From: Microplitis mediator
Taxonomy: Eukaryota > Arthropoda > Insecta > Hymenoptera > Braconidae
DNA length: 64,000 bases
Assembly (NCBI RefSeq): GCF_029852145.1
Contig: NC_079977.1
Location: 12,830,640 to 12,894,639 of the forward strand
Direction: 5' to 3'
Of this stretch, positions 1 to 12,862 are shown in pieces; the first letter of the stretch is position 1; the number at the start of each line of letters is the position of its first letter. The notes under the pieces were generated by a model, which saw nothing but the letters and a program-made list of their open reading frames with translations, had not been told where the DNA came from and did no database searches. A program made the position numbers and the translations under genes.

Positions 1-2060
1 ACGACTGCTCGAGGGAATTATGAAAGGCATACTTAAGAGATCGTATAGTAAAATAAAATATAATGTTAATGAAACACTGCTGAAAGCTTTTAACACTACT
101 ATGGATTTCTGAACTGGATAATGAAAAAAATCTGTAAATTATGTTGCATTGTAAATAGTAGTTAATACAAGGAACTTATATGTGATTCAAAATAAACGTT
201 TTAGATTCACTCGAGGACGCGTGATCGTCAGGATAGCCGTGTCGGAGATAAAAGAATAAAATGGGGTTTTCCAATGGGACGGGAAATTCCTAACAGTCGA
301 GACTAGTTTTTACAGTAACAATTAAATAAAACTTAAGCTCTAGTTGTTTACAACTTAAGTAGATTATGTTTATTACGGGAGGCTTAGGCTCGCTGTGACA
401 TCTGTTCACCAAACGTAGCCACGGTCACAGGATGGATATAGTAAGACCAAAAAGACAAGATAGTAAGATAATAAGATTGTTGTCCTTCTTTAAATATTTC
501 TGACTAAAAGGTTTTTTATGAAGAGTACAGAGTTTTTGGACTAGTTGAGTCGGTCAGTTCTGATTGAGCATTCGTTGTGCGAGTACAAGTTTTCCTGTTG
601 ACCGTGGATTCGTTCTCGAGCCTAGTTTACCGTAGTACTCGTATATTATTTAATCATAGTTTAATTATTAATATTATCGGGCGATTGTATACTACGATTA
701 ATATCATTTATTATTATTAATTTATTGTTATCATTCTATGTGTATCAAATATTGTGTTAGTTGTAATTCTGTATGTATTAACAATTGTGAGATATTATAT
801 TCGTTATACCGTTTGTTTAGTTACTACTATTTGTGAATAATACTTTAATAATAAATTACTGTTCTGTGTAATTATTATTCGTTTATATTTGTAATAAAAT
901 GCCAGACAAAAATAATAAACCCGATGGTCAGGGTGATGCCCATCATGTTACTGGTCTTCCGACATATATATATATATATATATATTATAACATGAGAAAA
1001 ATTCGACATCGACCCGTGGTTTTAAATTATTTGAAAATTTAATAAATCGTTACCCGGTGAGCAAATTTCGATAACATCTATGATCACCAGTCCGACTTTG
1101 ACCGAGCAATCGACCTGACGCATTGATTGTGAAGAGAGATCCGGGATAGACGCCGAATGGAACGGCCACGTTTTTTTTTATTTGAAAAATTCGACTCCGA
1201 CTAATTTCGATCCCGATTTGAACAACGCGATTTACGACTAAAACGACCAATCTAAGTTTGATCAACGAACAATTACTCGCGACAAATAATTTCGACCGAC
1301 AATAACCGATTTCGTGAACAAGTGACCAAGCCAAAGCCTCGGCGCTAAAACTGAACAAAGTGTGTTACCGATCTGTTAGTAAATAAGTGAAGTGCGTACG
1401 TGGAAAAATTAATTAAATAATTATTTACGCGTCATATTTGAATGATAGTGTAATTGAACGCCTTACCAAAATAAAATAGTATTTTATATTTTATTTTATT
1501 TCGTTCGAGCACTTCTGAGAATTACGGACTATTCGTGTCTCATTCGCAACAGCAGTCTTGTCACCTCGCCGTGTAAGAATACTCTGACGTCACTCGTCAA
1601 GTATTTCGTTAATACTTACGCTGTATGTGTGTCTCCAGACAATAAAGTAACTGTTTTTTTTTTTTTTTTCGTCAACCGACTATTTTCTTTAGTGCAACGA
1701 ATAGATTTTGTTTTTCGATCAACTACGACTTTTCTTTTATAATTTTGTTTGTATCGAGTAAAGCCGACAACAGCTATGTATATTTTGTTGTAACCGGTAA
1801 TTTTTGTGAAACCGATCAATTTATTTTATTTGTTCAATATACGACTGATTATTTTGTTTAAATCTGATCAATTATTTATCGTAATGTTAAGTGCCTGATC
1901 TTTCCCCGATTCGCCACCTTGAGCCGATTTTGATAATTGTTTATTTGGTGATTATTACATCACCTGGCGTCCAACTAATAATTTTGAACAAGGTTGCCAA
2001 AAATCGTAAGTGTACGCGGACTTCACTCCGGTAGATTCCGGTGGTGAAAAACCCGTTACA
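1..2060. other. Unassigned, possible LTR-retroelement remnant
   Basis: No intact gene is visible. The block ends at ACCCGTTACA (2051-2060), which resembles the CGTAACA ends of the solo LTRs at 32801-35480 and 38560-40453, so it may be the 3' part of a long LTR that starts before the window. A short open stretch from the ATG at 899 and scattered coding-like fragments at 1001-1420 are too broken to name. A tract of T's lies near 1650-1670. The LTR reading is an inference from the end sequence only. Confidence 0.25.
964..986. repeat. (AT)n microsatellite
   Basis: Uninterrupted alternating AT run. Confidence 0.9.
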
Positions 2061-2061
2061 A

Positions 2062-2395
2062 TATATATAAATCATGATTGATCTATTAATCTAGCTCTAT
2101 AAAATTTATTTTATCACAATAACTGCAATTTTTTGCTATTTATCGCAATTTTCATGGATTTTTTTGCAATTTATTTGAATTTCAAAAGGCTTATGGTTGA
2201 ATAAACTTCAGATTTGAATTCAGCGGACCAAAATACATGAAAATCATACTTGATCTATAGTTCCAAAAATTTTTCTCTTACCAAAACTGCTAATTTTTAG
2301 CGATTTTTATGGTTTTTTGCAATTTACTCAAAATTTTGAGGGTGTACGGGCAAAACTGACTTCAGATTCGGATTCAGCGCGTTGAAATACACAAA
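2062..2395. repeat. Two-unit tandem repeat, about 172 bp period
   Basis: The segment around TTGATCTATTAATCTAGC (2078) recurs in diverged form around TTGATCTATAGTTCC (2250). In both units it is followed by a Ca..ACTGC-AATTTTT stretch, a poly-T/GCAATTTA stretch and a TTCAGATT-GGATTCAGCG block. Confidence 0.6.
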
Positions 2396-3054
2396 GATAG
2401 GTAGGTCCGGTCAAAAGTACTGACCTTTTTTTTGTGTGCCGGTGTTATTATTTTATTGTTTAAAGGGTTAGTTATTATTATGTTTATAAATATTGATGAA
2501 TAATATTACTTAATTTATTATTATCATATAACTCAGGTCGGGTAATATGTTTAAATCTTTTATTTTAATTGATAATTTCGGGTCCGAGGTCATTAGAGGG
2601 GATAACACGTGAGTGACACCCATCCCTCAGCAAACCAACGCGTGAAAAATAATTAAAGAGGACCGGGCTATTGTAAAGGTAGGACGTGTTGTTGTCCGTA
2701 ATTTTTAAGTAAAATTATCCTGGCCCAGTTGCCGTTATAAAGTAATTAATCAGTAAAGAAAGTTAATTTGGTGATAATTAATATTTTGTTACATTGAATT
2801 GAAAGTAGAAATTGCATATTATTTATCGTTGGGAATCTCCAGAAGTAAATTATTATCAACAAATTATTATCTGTATTGTCATTTGTTGCATCAGCTATCG
2901 CTGGACCCTCGGTAGAGTTGATCGCGATAAATAACTGATTAATTGAACCTGAGTTATTGTTGTAATAATAAATTGAGTATATTCAGTGTATGTCCCAGAG
3001 TTTGGTATACGTGCGTAGACGCGTCGAATAAATTCCTTAGTGGATTATAGACAA
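2396..3054. other. Unassigned AT-rich intergenic sequence
   Basis: No coding signal on either strand. It contains a CpG-richer stretch (about 2575-2720) that resembles LTR or UTR sequence more than the surrounding DNA. No paired ends were found. Confidence 0.4.
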
Positions 3055-3149
3055 CCCGACTAGAAATTTTTAGGTGCGACCACTTGGGCCCCCGTTGGGA
3101 TTCCCAATTGGGGCCGTACATAGGGATGTCACGCAAAGACCTATTGGGC

Positions 3150-3300
3150 CCCAATGGGGAAATCCCACTTGTGCCCTAATGGTGAAATCCCACTTGTGCC
3201 CCGATGGGGAAATCCCACTTGTGCCCCAATAGGGAAATCCCACTTGTACCCCAATGGGGAAATCCTACTTGTGCCCCAATGGGGAAATCCCCAAGAGATT
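3150..3300. repeat. Minisatellite, about 27-30 bp unit
   Basis: Five to six units of the type CCCCAATGGGGAAATCCCAC TTGTG, slightly diverged. Confidence 0.85.
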
Positions 3301-3436
3301 CCACTAGGGCATCCCTGTTAGAAAAAATATTAAAATGCAAAAAAAAGAAAGATAATTGTAATTAAATCCGAATTGTAATTTAATGTACTAGGAGCATTAT
3401 TTAGAAGAAGTGTACATGATTTAAATTAATGAAAAA

Positions 3437-3511
3437 ATCCCGGCGACTGTTGGGCTTGAACCTGCATCCTTCCGATTCAAAGTCTTTGATGTTATCCACT
3501 GCGCTGACCCA
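3437..3511 (-). pseudogene. tRNA-like sequence (tRNA-Gln-type or SINE head)
   Basis: On the minus strand there is an A-box-like segment (TCAGCGCAGTGGATAA), an anticodon region reading GACTTTGAATC as in insect tRNA-Gln(TTG), and a B-box GGTTCAAGCCC about 20 nt later. The acceptor stem does not pair convincingly, so it is a tRNA pseudogene or a tRNA-derived SINE fragment rather than a working gene. Confidence 0.5.
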
Positions 3512-3694
3512 CGTATGTGATCGCGTGAGTGTAAATAGTATATTTATTATGATACCAAAGAATAACAGACGAAAAAACCAAAAAATGGTATTCGGAGTGT
3601 ATAGAAGAGTTTTCAGCTGCCGTTGAAAAAAAATATTTTTATTTTAAACGGCCAAAATGGGATACCCCCTAAAAAAGGTGAAAAAAAAATTTTT

Positions 3695-3960
3695 ATTTTA
3701 ACGTCGTTATTTCCCACTTGGGTCCCACACAAAACCCAATTGGGAAAAATGGCAATATTTTTTTAAATTTTACGTTGGGATAGCCCACTTGGGTCCCACA
3801 CAGAACCCAATTGGGGAAAATTACATGAATTTTTTTTATTTCCACGTTGGGATTTCCCACTTGGGTCCCACACAGAACCCAATTGGGGAAAATGACAATA
3901 TTTTTTTTAATTTCACGTTGGGTATTCCCACTTAGGTCCCGCTCAGGCCCCAATTGGGAA
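3695..3960. repeat. Minisatellite, about 70-75 bp unit
   Basis: About 3.5 units, each with a TTGGGATTTCCCACTTGGGT core, an ACACAGAACCCAATTGGGG core and a T-rich spacer. An open frame across it on the minus strand is only the repeat read in phase (recurrent NWVLCGTQVG). Confidence 0.85.
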
Positions 3961-4827
3961 ATATCGACCATAAATTATTTTATTTTTGTTTGGGATTTCC
4001 CGATTGGGTTCTGATTGGGCCCTCATGGGGATTTCCCTCTTGGGAATTCCCCATTGGGACCCAATTGGGGCCAGATACATACAGTGGGCATTCCCACAGT
4101 AATTTCTAGTCGGGGATTGATCAAAGTTTTGCAAAACAATTAAAGGAACAAGTTTTGTTTTGATCATAATCAAAATGAAACAATGGTGTTTTTTCGACTT
4201 TTCTTAAGTTTTTGCGTTGGTTACTCAGCAAATGCAAGAAAAAGACAAAAATAAAAATTCCCGAAAAATGTCAAAAAAAATCAAAGAAAAAAAAATGCAA
4301 CTTGTTTTTTTGTGATCAAAATTTTTTTTTTATCGATATTTACAGAGTAGCGGTTGATTTACTAAAAAAACCAAAATATGTAATTTTTTTGTACTTACTT
4401 CTAATGGATGTTGAATATAAAAAAAATTTTTTTTTTAAAAATGATGAAAAGGGTCTTGTAGGGAATTTATTCAATATTTTTAACGCTGCCCTTTAATTTT
4501 TTGTGCGATCATTAGTACCTGAAATATCGATGATCAAACTCAAAAGGATCATTTTTCGTTTGAAGGCTGATATCTCAGCGACAAGTTATCGTACGAATCT
4601 CGAAAAAAATGCAAATTTAAGCGGATTAAATTTGGTAACCGGCCCATGCATTGGTTTAGCTGAAAGAATTTTTCTGAGGTCCGTGGAGTCTCTCAAAGAA
4701 ATGAAAAAATTTAGAAAATTTTTGTCTCGCGGTATTTCTCATGTTTGCGCAATAGCTGAAGGTCCAAAAAAAATTTAATGAAAATGCGTCAAAACTAGAG
4801 ATCTCAAGCTACAAAATGCCTTTTTTA

Positions 4828-5706
<879 letters not shown>

Positions 5707-6090
5707 CTTTTCCGATACGATTATTTTTCACGAAGTTACAGCCTTGCAAAAATCACTAAAAAATTTCTAAAATTTTTCTGTTAATTTAATTTATGGCATG
5801 AGTGTATATAACATGACTTCCAATAGCGAACTAAAAATTGTCAACGTGGAAGAACCGTCAGTAAAGCACCCCTAGCGCTTTCGCGCTTGAGGTGTGCAAA
5901 ACTTGACTCCATACAAAATTCAGTACTCCGGATAGCCTTGGGGGCATTTAGAACCAGTCCAAGGTCAAGCATTTTAACAGAAGCACATGAAATACCTCTC
6001 AATCTCAGAAGAATTGAACTCACACTGAACTTTATTCCAAAAATGAAGCTAATTGCCCCCAAGCTACTGAATTTCACACCTAATGACATG

Positions 6091-6332
6091 CACAGAAAAA
6101 AAGGATTTCTTAGTGCAATAAATTTTGATTTGTCCTAAAAAAATTTTTACTTGCCTTAAGAAATTTTTCGAATTATAAATTGAAAACTTAAAATTTTTTT
6201 GAGCGAGAATAAATTTTTTTAGAGCAAGAAAAAATTTTTTGAACCGAGAAATATATTCTTGTCTTAAGAAAATTTTTGTTTTCAATTTATAACACAAAAA
6301 GTTCTTGCGCCAAGAAATTCTTTTTTTCTGTG
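6091..6332. mobile_element. Short MITE, CACAGAAAAAAAG ends, TSD TG
   Basis: TIRs CACAGAAAAAAAGGATTTCT and its complement AAGAAATTC..TTTTCTGTG, flanked by TG on both sides (6089-6090 and 6333-6334). The interior is the word AAGAAATTT/AAATTTCTT and variants. It is inserted in the LINE coding remnant. Same end type as 19259-20216 and 44982-46785. Confidence 0.75.
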
Positions 6333-6721
6333 TGGATATAAGCCACCCCACATGGCCAACTCTACTGTTTAAATTTATAAAACATTATATCAGGAATTCC
6401 GAATTTTGCGATATTGTAGTACACAAGCCTCATCTCAACCCCAATCCTCCATGGAATCCAGCCTATAAAAACTTTGATATGACCATCTTTGAACAAACTG
6501 ACAACAAAGATAACACTCCAAATGTAGTCTAAAAAAATCTTGATGCTGAAATGATATGTAAATATCCATTGCACATTAAAATTTTTACTGACGGCTCTGC
6601 GTACAATAACGCAAGAGGGTGTGCAGTTGTCATCAACGAAGAAGTGCATCGCTACAAGCTACCTAATTTTTTTCTCAATATTCACTTGTGAAGCAGTTAA
6701 AATCTCCAAGAGCTTATCCTT

Positions 6722-6945
6722 AATTTAGATTTAGATTTAGGTTTATTAGTGCCAAGGCATAGGGCAAAAGGCAACTTTACAAATATTAATAATTATACAT
6801 AATATAAAGCAATCTGCACAAGGCAGCATCTGTAAGTACAAAAAATAAAAAGAGAAACAATATTCAGAAGAGATTCAACAATTCACTCCACTTCACTGAA
6901 ATGATTATACATCTTAAAATCAGTTTAAATTGAGAATCTTCCTTC
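6722..6945 (-). mobile_element. 5'-truncated LINE 3' end
   Basis: On the minus strand it ends ..CTTGGCACTAATAAACC followed by TAAATC repeats, a typical LINE 3' tail of short tandem units. It interrupts the RNase H region of the plus-strand LINE: coding similarity stops near 6715 and resumes near 6950 with CTDSKS. Confidence 0.5.
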
Positions 6946-7299
6946 AGTAAATTTTATAATCTGTACTGATTCAAAGTCTACGATTGATGCCTTAAATTCC
7001 TCGCAGAATTCAAGTGAAATCATCCCTGAGTGTCAATAGAAGCTGCTAAAATTATCAAAAACTAAAAATATCACAATTGCATGGATCCCGTTCCACCAAG
7101 AAATCAGTGGTAATGAAACAGCTGACTCTAATGCTAAACAAGCAACTCATAATGGGATAGATCTTACAGCACTCTCTACTCCGATAAATGATCTCAAAAA
7201 AGCAACAAAATAACACATCAGGGCTAAATGGAATAGTATATGGTTAACTCAAACGTCCAAACTCCACAGAATTCGCAACAACATATGGGAAGAAAAATA

Positions 7300-8022
7300 T
7301 CGAAAATAAAAAAACTTGAAAAAATCAGTTTTTCTTGAAAAAAAAAAATTTTTGAAAAAAAAATTTTTTTTGAAGAATTACTGTTTTTGATTGAAGAAAT
7401 GAATCTTGTCGCTAAAAAAACTTTTTGACATTGAAGAAATGATTGAAAATCAAAGAATCGCTAATTATGGGATTTTTGGCTAAATCTAAAGCCTCGGGAC
7501 ACTAAGAAAGAAAAATCGCAGCGCTTTGAAATTTTCAGGGTTTTTTTAGGACACTTTGAGGTTGAAAAAAAAAACGACGATATCCTTTGTTCATCCGTTA
7601 TATCCAAAGTTATAGCAAGATTTCCGAATATCCTTAAATATGCGAATTTTGACCTGTTTTTTAATAAACATTATCGCTGCAAAAAAAATTTTTCTATCAA
7701 AAGCCACTAATTTTGCCTTATAGAGAATGTTTTTCAGTTTTTAAAACCCTACTTCATTCTCTGTACGACCAATACGTCCGGAGTTATTAATTATCAAAGC
7801 CAAAATGGACTTTTTTGCTTTGATCAATGATAACTCGGCGCCAAATCGTCGTAGAGACTTTTTAAGGCCACCAAATTAAAGGGCATAAAATTTCCTAAAA
7901 GAGTCATAAAGTCGGATTATTTTTTTTCTACGACCATTTTTTACCGAGTTGCAGCATGTTGAAAATCACCCAAAAATTTCGAATTTTTTTTCTATCCCTT
8001 AATTTTTGCGACCAGTGTATGA
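7300..8022. mobile_element. Fragment related to the palindromic AT-rich family, ending ACCAGTG
   Basis: Contains CACCAAATTAAAGGGC, the ACTCGG-GCCAAATCGTCGTA block and a CCGAGTTGCAGC..GAAAATCACCCAAAAATTT end. These resemble the 60703-62488 family in layout and recur inverted at about 22640-23100. It separates the LINE coding remnant from the LINE 3' UTR and poly(A). Only the right end (ACCAGTG) is recognisable. Confidence 0.5.
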
Positions 8023-8154
8023 TAGATATTATAAGTATAACGATTTAAATGTGTAAAACCAAATTGTCTCCTTCTCAATAGTCGCTGAGGAACCTGGAGG
8101 TTGATGCGACTCTGAATAAATAAATAAAAAAAAAAAAAAAAATATTCATATATT

Positions 8155-8530
8155 TTATAATATGGGTCATTCCATGCCAAATCGACAAATTTTTTTCCCG
8201 AGCCCCTTCGATTTTGCTCAATGTTTTCTATCTTTTTCTACCCCCGAAAAGACATTATTAGGAATTATTTCAGATTTTTTTACCCAACCCAAAGAATGTT
8301 ACGATTTTTTGAAAAACACCGCTCTTTTTTTTTAATCACTAGAACTTTTTCAAAAATTGACCGATTGGAACCAGACCAAATTGAAAATTTTTGTTTTTTA
8401 ATGTAGTTTAAGAAAAAAAATTTCAGAAGCCCGAATCTATGAAATATTTCGGTTTTTTCGAAATAACCATCATTTCCTCAAAGTCCGACCCCTTTTATAT
8501 TTTTTTGACCTATATATTTTTTCACAAATA
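8155..8530. mobile_element. Fragment of the GGGTCATTCCA palindromic family
   Basis: Starts GGGTCATTCCATGCCAAATC and continues with CTATCTTTTTCTACCCCCG and ..TACCCAACCC.AAGAATGTTA, matching the arms of the element at 20487-26176. Only one arm is present. Confidence 0.6.
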
Positions 8531-8544
8531 AAGTTTTTTCATGC

Positions 8545-9000
8545 GGGTACTTACATACACACACGCATACGATCGGACGTCATCTTGAAATTAGTCAGAA
8601 TGGATTCCTAGAACTTAAAAACGTCAAGATCTGTTAGAAATTCGATTTTCGGAAAATTAAACCGAAACCAATAGTATCCCTTTTTTTTTTGAAATTTTCA
8701 ATGGTCATAACGGGAAGTTAGAAATTTCTTTTCGTTTTTTTCAATATCTCATAATCTATTAGACTAAATGATCTCAAATTAGCATGAAATCTAAGTTTAT
8801 AAGATCTCTCTCTAATGTCGCAAGAACCATTAAGTTTGGTTAATTTACTGAAAAATATAAGTTCACACACACACAAGCACACATTTTCAAAAATATATCA
8901 GAAGTTAAACAAAAATATCCACGGCTCTTATTTCCTCTATAACGAAATAAATCTTGTTTCAAAATTAAAATTTGAGACTATTTTTCTTCGCCATTGAATG
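8545..9000 (-). repeat. Fragment of the CTTCCCGCT family
   Basis: Read on the minus strand, the stretch with ATTGGTTTCGGTTTAATTTTC, then CGAATTTCTAACAG, then CTAGGAATCCATTCTGACTA matches the 5' part of 46810-47593. Ends are not preserved. Confidence 0.5.
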
Positions 9001-9189
9001 TATAAAACCTTGAAGGATTCGAAGTGATCTTTTATCTCCTGCTCGACTGAAATTGAAAATAATATTTGTTCTAACATAGATTCGATACGAATATTACGGA
9101 AAACTCAATTCAATTTCTAATTAAATATTCATGTCTGAATCATTAAATTATTTATTTAATCAATCGCTTATTTATTTAGTATTATTTCA

Positions 9190-9779
9190 GAAATCAATTC
9201 CATAATAGTAGCTTATCTATATACACACATACATGATATTCACAATAATAGTTCAAACTCGAAGCTTGGAAACTTGAGCGTAATAACTATATTTTTGTGA
9301 CAGACACTTGAAATTTACGACATTTAGCGCCTATAGCCGGCAGCTAAAAATATTAGATAAGATACAGCTGGTAAAAAAGATACCTAATCGTTCTAATAGT
9401 GACGTCATCATCGGATCAAAAAATATTTTTTGGTTACATGTGCAATAGCAAACGACCAAAAAATATCGATGTAACTTAACGAACCATCTTGTGACAAAAT
9501 TCATCATCATTTTAATTCGTCCACTTACCGACTTCTCTCTAATTTTCAACAAATACTCAAAACAATCGTACCAAATAAATAAATGCGGATTTATAACCTG
9601 CCATTTATTGGCACTAAATGTAGTAAAAGCCATAGGGGTATAAGTATGGTGAATCGGCCCCGGAAAGATATTTGAATGATACTTAGAGGATATGTAGGTA
9701 CTAATAAAATACTAAGATCCTGAAATTTTCAGATGTCTAGCTAAATCCGTTTCCAAGAAAATAAATATTATGTAAAAAA
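9190..9779. repeat. Left arm of a large composite inverted repeat
   Basis: The reverse complement matches 14470-15175 almost base for base, apart from the 141-bp MITE at 15010-15150 that is absent here. Shared landmarks are the CAAGTGTCTGTCACAAAAAT stretch, TTAGATAAGATACAGCTG, and GGGGCCGATTCACC. A 100-residue open frame in the left arm and a 73-residue one in the right arm are mirror copies of one frame (..SGRIKMMMNFVTRWFVKLHR) with no recognisable domain. Confidence 0.8.
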
Positions 9780-11150
9780 GGCCATTCGGCAGCCGAAATG
9801 GAAGTAGATTTCTCATTATTTTATTTTTTTCACTGTTCAAATAAAAGTTGATAATGAAATAAAATTTTTTTGGACATTTTCTTGAAAATTCTCGAGATGA
9901 TAAAACAAAAAAATCAAAAAATTATAAGTATAATGCCAAAAATTGAAGCTAACTAAGTGAGCTTCAGAAGAATTTTTTATGATAATGCATTATATGTTTT
10001 GATTTGACGTTATTTAAAGATACCTATGCATATATTCAAACTATCGGACCAATGGTATTCCGGACTCTATTCGAAAAATTATGATAGATTATGGTTTTAA
10101 TGCTCGAAAATTCTACCATAAGAATAAAGGCGATAATTTGCTTTCAATAAAATCTACTAATAAAATATTCTAAGATTAAAATTTGATTGTGATATATCAA
10201 AGTGTCATACATGAAGTTAGTACTAATATTTGAAATAAAAAGCCTATTAGAATATCAAACGACGAGTAGATATAGAGAATATTATCATCATAACTAATGT
10301 TAATCTTGTTATTGATATATCATATCATTTATATACTGTCGATAAAACAAAATTGTATATACCCACTGAATTGAGATGTTTGGATTTTATAAGTGTCACA
10401 CTGCGATAATATGAATTTAAGTAGCTGTATGAATTTACTAAGAAGTAGGAGAACTAATGCAATAGCAAAATTTCATTAAATGAATGGTAAAATAAGTAAT
10501 TTCAGTGGTCTAGGCATATATATAGGCATGAAAATTAAAGCTTATTTGAAGAGCTTTCAGACGAATTTGATATAAAGTCGATAAGTTATCACATTCAAAA
10601 GATATTGAAGGAAGAATAAGTAAAAATATGAATTTTTGACATTTTGAAAATTTTGAAATGTTATAACTTCTAAACTAATCGACCGATTGTGCTCATTTTC
10701 GAACTCGAACAAGGTATTCATGCACAAAATACGTATACTAAGTTTTAAGGTGATCGGTTGGAAATTGTGGCTATAATCAAAGTGAAAACCTGGATAAAAT
10801 TAGCTTTTATAATATTTTGTAAACGTTCAAAACCATTGATCTATTAAAAAAAATGGTCAAATCAATGAGCTGTATAGTCAAAATTGTAGGCAATCGAACG
10901 AGCTTTCACATAGAACAAACGAAAATAAACTATCTCTTTCCGTTTAGAAGTTACATCCAGTTAAAGCGGCAAACAAATTTTTTTTGAAAATTTTACAAAA
11001 TTTCAATTGACCATAACTTCTAAACTTATTGGCCGAATTGGCTCATCTTCGAACTCATCCAAGGTAATCATCCATAGAAAAAGTATACTAAGTTTCATTA
11101 AGATCGGTGTAGAATTGCGGACGCTATCGTTGGAGAACGGCGCGTTATAT
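9780..11150 (+). repeat. Repeat family A, copy 1 (GGCCATTCGGCAGCCGAAATG start)
   Basis: Begins at the end of an A run with GGCCATTCGGCAGCCGAAAT, which contains the hairpin TTCGG-CAG-CCGAA. It matches copies at 27477 and 35950. The interior has monomers, each with a TATAACTTCTAAACT..TCG element and a GCTCAT.TTCGAACTC..AAGGT block. The right boundary is obscured by the element at 11159. Confidence 0.6.
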
Positions 11151-11158
11151 TGTATATA

Positions 11159-12063
11159 TATTGAGACAAATCGCTTTTCGTCTTCGCGATTTTTACCAGC
11201 AGCCACCAGAATTCGCGGGTTGAACCCTGGCTTAGGCTGGCCTCTAACAAATTTTATTTTACTTGGACAGAGCAGTGGGCTGAGGTTCTTGCAAAGCAAA
11301 GACCCGCACTTATTTAAACTCGGCAACGCATGTTAAAACATCAACTTACCTTACGGCATATGAAATTATAGGATATTCTTATTGATGGTCAAATTACTAT
11401 TTGTAACTTAATTAATATTTATTTTATCAGACTATTCGATAAGCTTACCAGTAAAATAGGAAATGAATAGGATGAACAGATAAAAGATACAGTGAATGAT
11501 TAACAAGTGCAATGATTGTTTATTGCCAATTATAATAATAAAAATTACTTACAAAAAAGTGCAAGCGCTGGATGTAATGTAGACAGATACGTGGCATAGT
11601 ATAATTTTATATCGCGAATATATCGCCGGTAACGTACAGTAATATTTAATGGAACTAACTTTGTTTATAATAATCAGTAAACTTGGACAGTAAAGTGTAT
11701 CGCAAGAGAATTGCTATTAATACAACTATAACGCAAGTTAATTTCCCGATTTATAAAGTAGTTATCCGTATTAACAAAGTCGCAAATAAATTGCTAGTAT
11801 ATGACAGTAAAACTAAATTATACGTCTTAATGCTAATTGATCCAAGATCGAAGTGAAGTTCAATCACCGTAGGGTCTTAGGGCTGAGTTTTTGGGCTTGC
11901 TCCCCACTTCCCCTCACGTTCATGCGTTGAGGTGGTAATTAGTCATGTGACCATAGCACTATGACTCTAGCTTTAGGTGGTTTCAGACGGCAACGAGACG
12001 GGGAAAAATGGGAACCGCAAGGCAGAGGGAGAAGATGACAATTCACATTGTCTCAATATGTAT
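11159..12063. mobile_element. TIR element, ATTGAGACAA ends, copy 1
   Basis: Left end ATTGAGACAA and right end TTGTCTCAAT form terminal inverted repeats. The full length of about 0.9 kb is repeated in reverse orientation at 21608-22512. Both copies hold the GCCAGCCTAAGCCAGGGTTC block and the AGGGTCTTAGGGCTGAGTTT block. An open frame across 11007-11336 spills over the element edge and is not convincing as a gene. Confidence 0.8.
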
Positions 12064-12389
12064 ATAAATACATATATAAACTTTTGAACCAAATGTATTT
12101 CCTGACTCAGCTCGTCGAGCTGAGTTTAGATGTAGCAAAATTTTCCGAAAATTCCATCATGAGGACAAATACAATAGTTAGATTTTTATGAAATTTACTA
12201 AAAAATAATTAACAGTTTTACAGCTTCATAATTATATAAAAAAATTGTTTTTTTCTAAATAGTTATTTCTAACTATGATACAATTTTAGAACAATTTTAA
12301 AACTATTTTTTTTCAAAGCCTTATGTACTCCCCTATATCACATAATTTTTTCAGATTTTTAAAAAAGGTACTCCATCGTTAAATAGTAG

Positions 12390-12862
12390 TTTATCTATCG
12401 AGTGCGATCGTGTTTAAGACGCGAGTGTGAAGATTGGTGCCCGAGCCGAAGGCGAGGGTACCAACACACGAGCGTCTTAGACTCGATTGTACTAGATAAA
12501 TACATTAGTTTTTGTGACAGATATTTGAAATTTACTACATTTAGTGCCTATAAATGGCAGGTTATAAATCCGCGTTTATTTATTTGGTAAGATTGTTTTG
12601 AGAATTTGTTGAAAATTAGAGAGAAGTCGGTAAGTGGACGAATCAAAATGATGATAAATTTTGTCACAAGATGGCTCGTTAAGTTACTTCGATATTTTTT
12701 GGTCGTTTGCTATCGCACATGTAACCAAAAAATATGTTTTGATCCGATGATGACGTCACTATTAGAACGATTAGGTATCTTTTTTACCAGCTGTATCTTA
12801 TCTAATATTTTTAGCTGCCGGCTATAGGCGCTAAATGTCGTAGATTTCAAGTGTCTGTCACA
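12390..12862. repeat. Internal copy of the inverted-repeat arm sequence
   Basis: From 12534 on it is near-identical to 14630-14955 (TTTAGTGCC.ATAAATGGCAG through CAAGTGTCTGTCACAAAA). It splits the outer arm of the palindrome 12290-14290: the left arm breaks after CTCCATCGTTAAA (12370-12382) and resumes at 12862. It carries a CpG-rich hairpin at 12405-12490. Confidence 0.7.

Larger units (their letters stand above)
3055..4114. mobile_element. TIR element with CCCGACTAGAAATTT ends and a CCCAATTGGG-based interior
   Basis: The left end CCCGACTAGAAATTT (3055) is matched in reverse complement by AAATTTCTAGTCGGG-type sequence ending at 4114. Almost all of the interior is variation on one word, CCCAATTGGG/GGGGAAATCCCACTTG, in both orientations, arranged as two minisatellites (3150-3300 and 3700-3960). 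A tRNA-like stretch lies between them. No transposase is present, so it is non-autonomous. It truncates the left side of the palindromic element that follows. No clean target duplication could be read. Confidence 0.65.
5870..8142 (+). pseudogene. Degenerate LINE ORF2 3' part with RNase H domain and poly(A) tail
   Basis: Broken pieces of a non-LTR retrotransposon polyprotein lie in order on the plus strand. 5887-6090 gives LDSIQNSVLRIALGAFRTSP, the conserved motif after the reverse transcriptase of I/LOA/R1-type LINEs. 6340-6700 ends in an RNase H start, KIFTDGSAYNNARGCAVV, with the first catalytic Asp and a later CEA. 6952-6985 gives CTDSKSTIDAL, and 7073-7130 gives AWIPFHQEISGNETAD, the late RNase H motif. 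8023-8112 looks like 3' UTR, ending in a run of A's (about 8125-8142). Stops, frameshifts and three insertions (6091-6332, about 6722-6945, about 7300-8022) make it non-functional. The clade assignment is tentative; the presence of RNase H is clear. Confidence 0.7.

Noticed and set aside
1050..1358. 102-residue minus-strand frame
   Set aside because: No recognisable motif; the region is a likely retroelement remnant and the opposite strand looks equally coding-like.
3150..3300. CRISPR-like regular repeats
   Set aside because: Direct tandem units without unique spacers, in an animal genome; a minisatellite.
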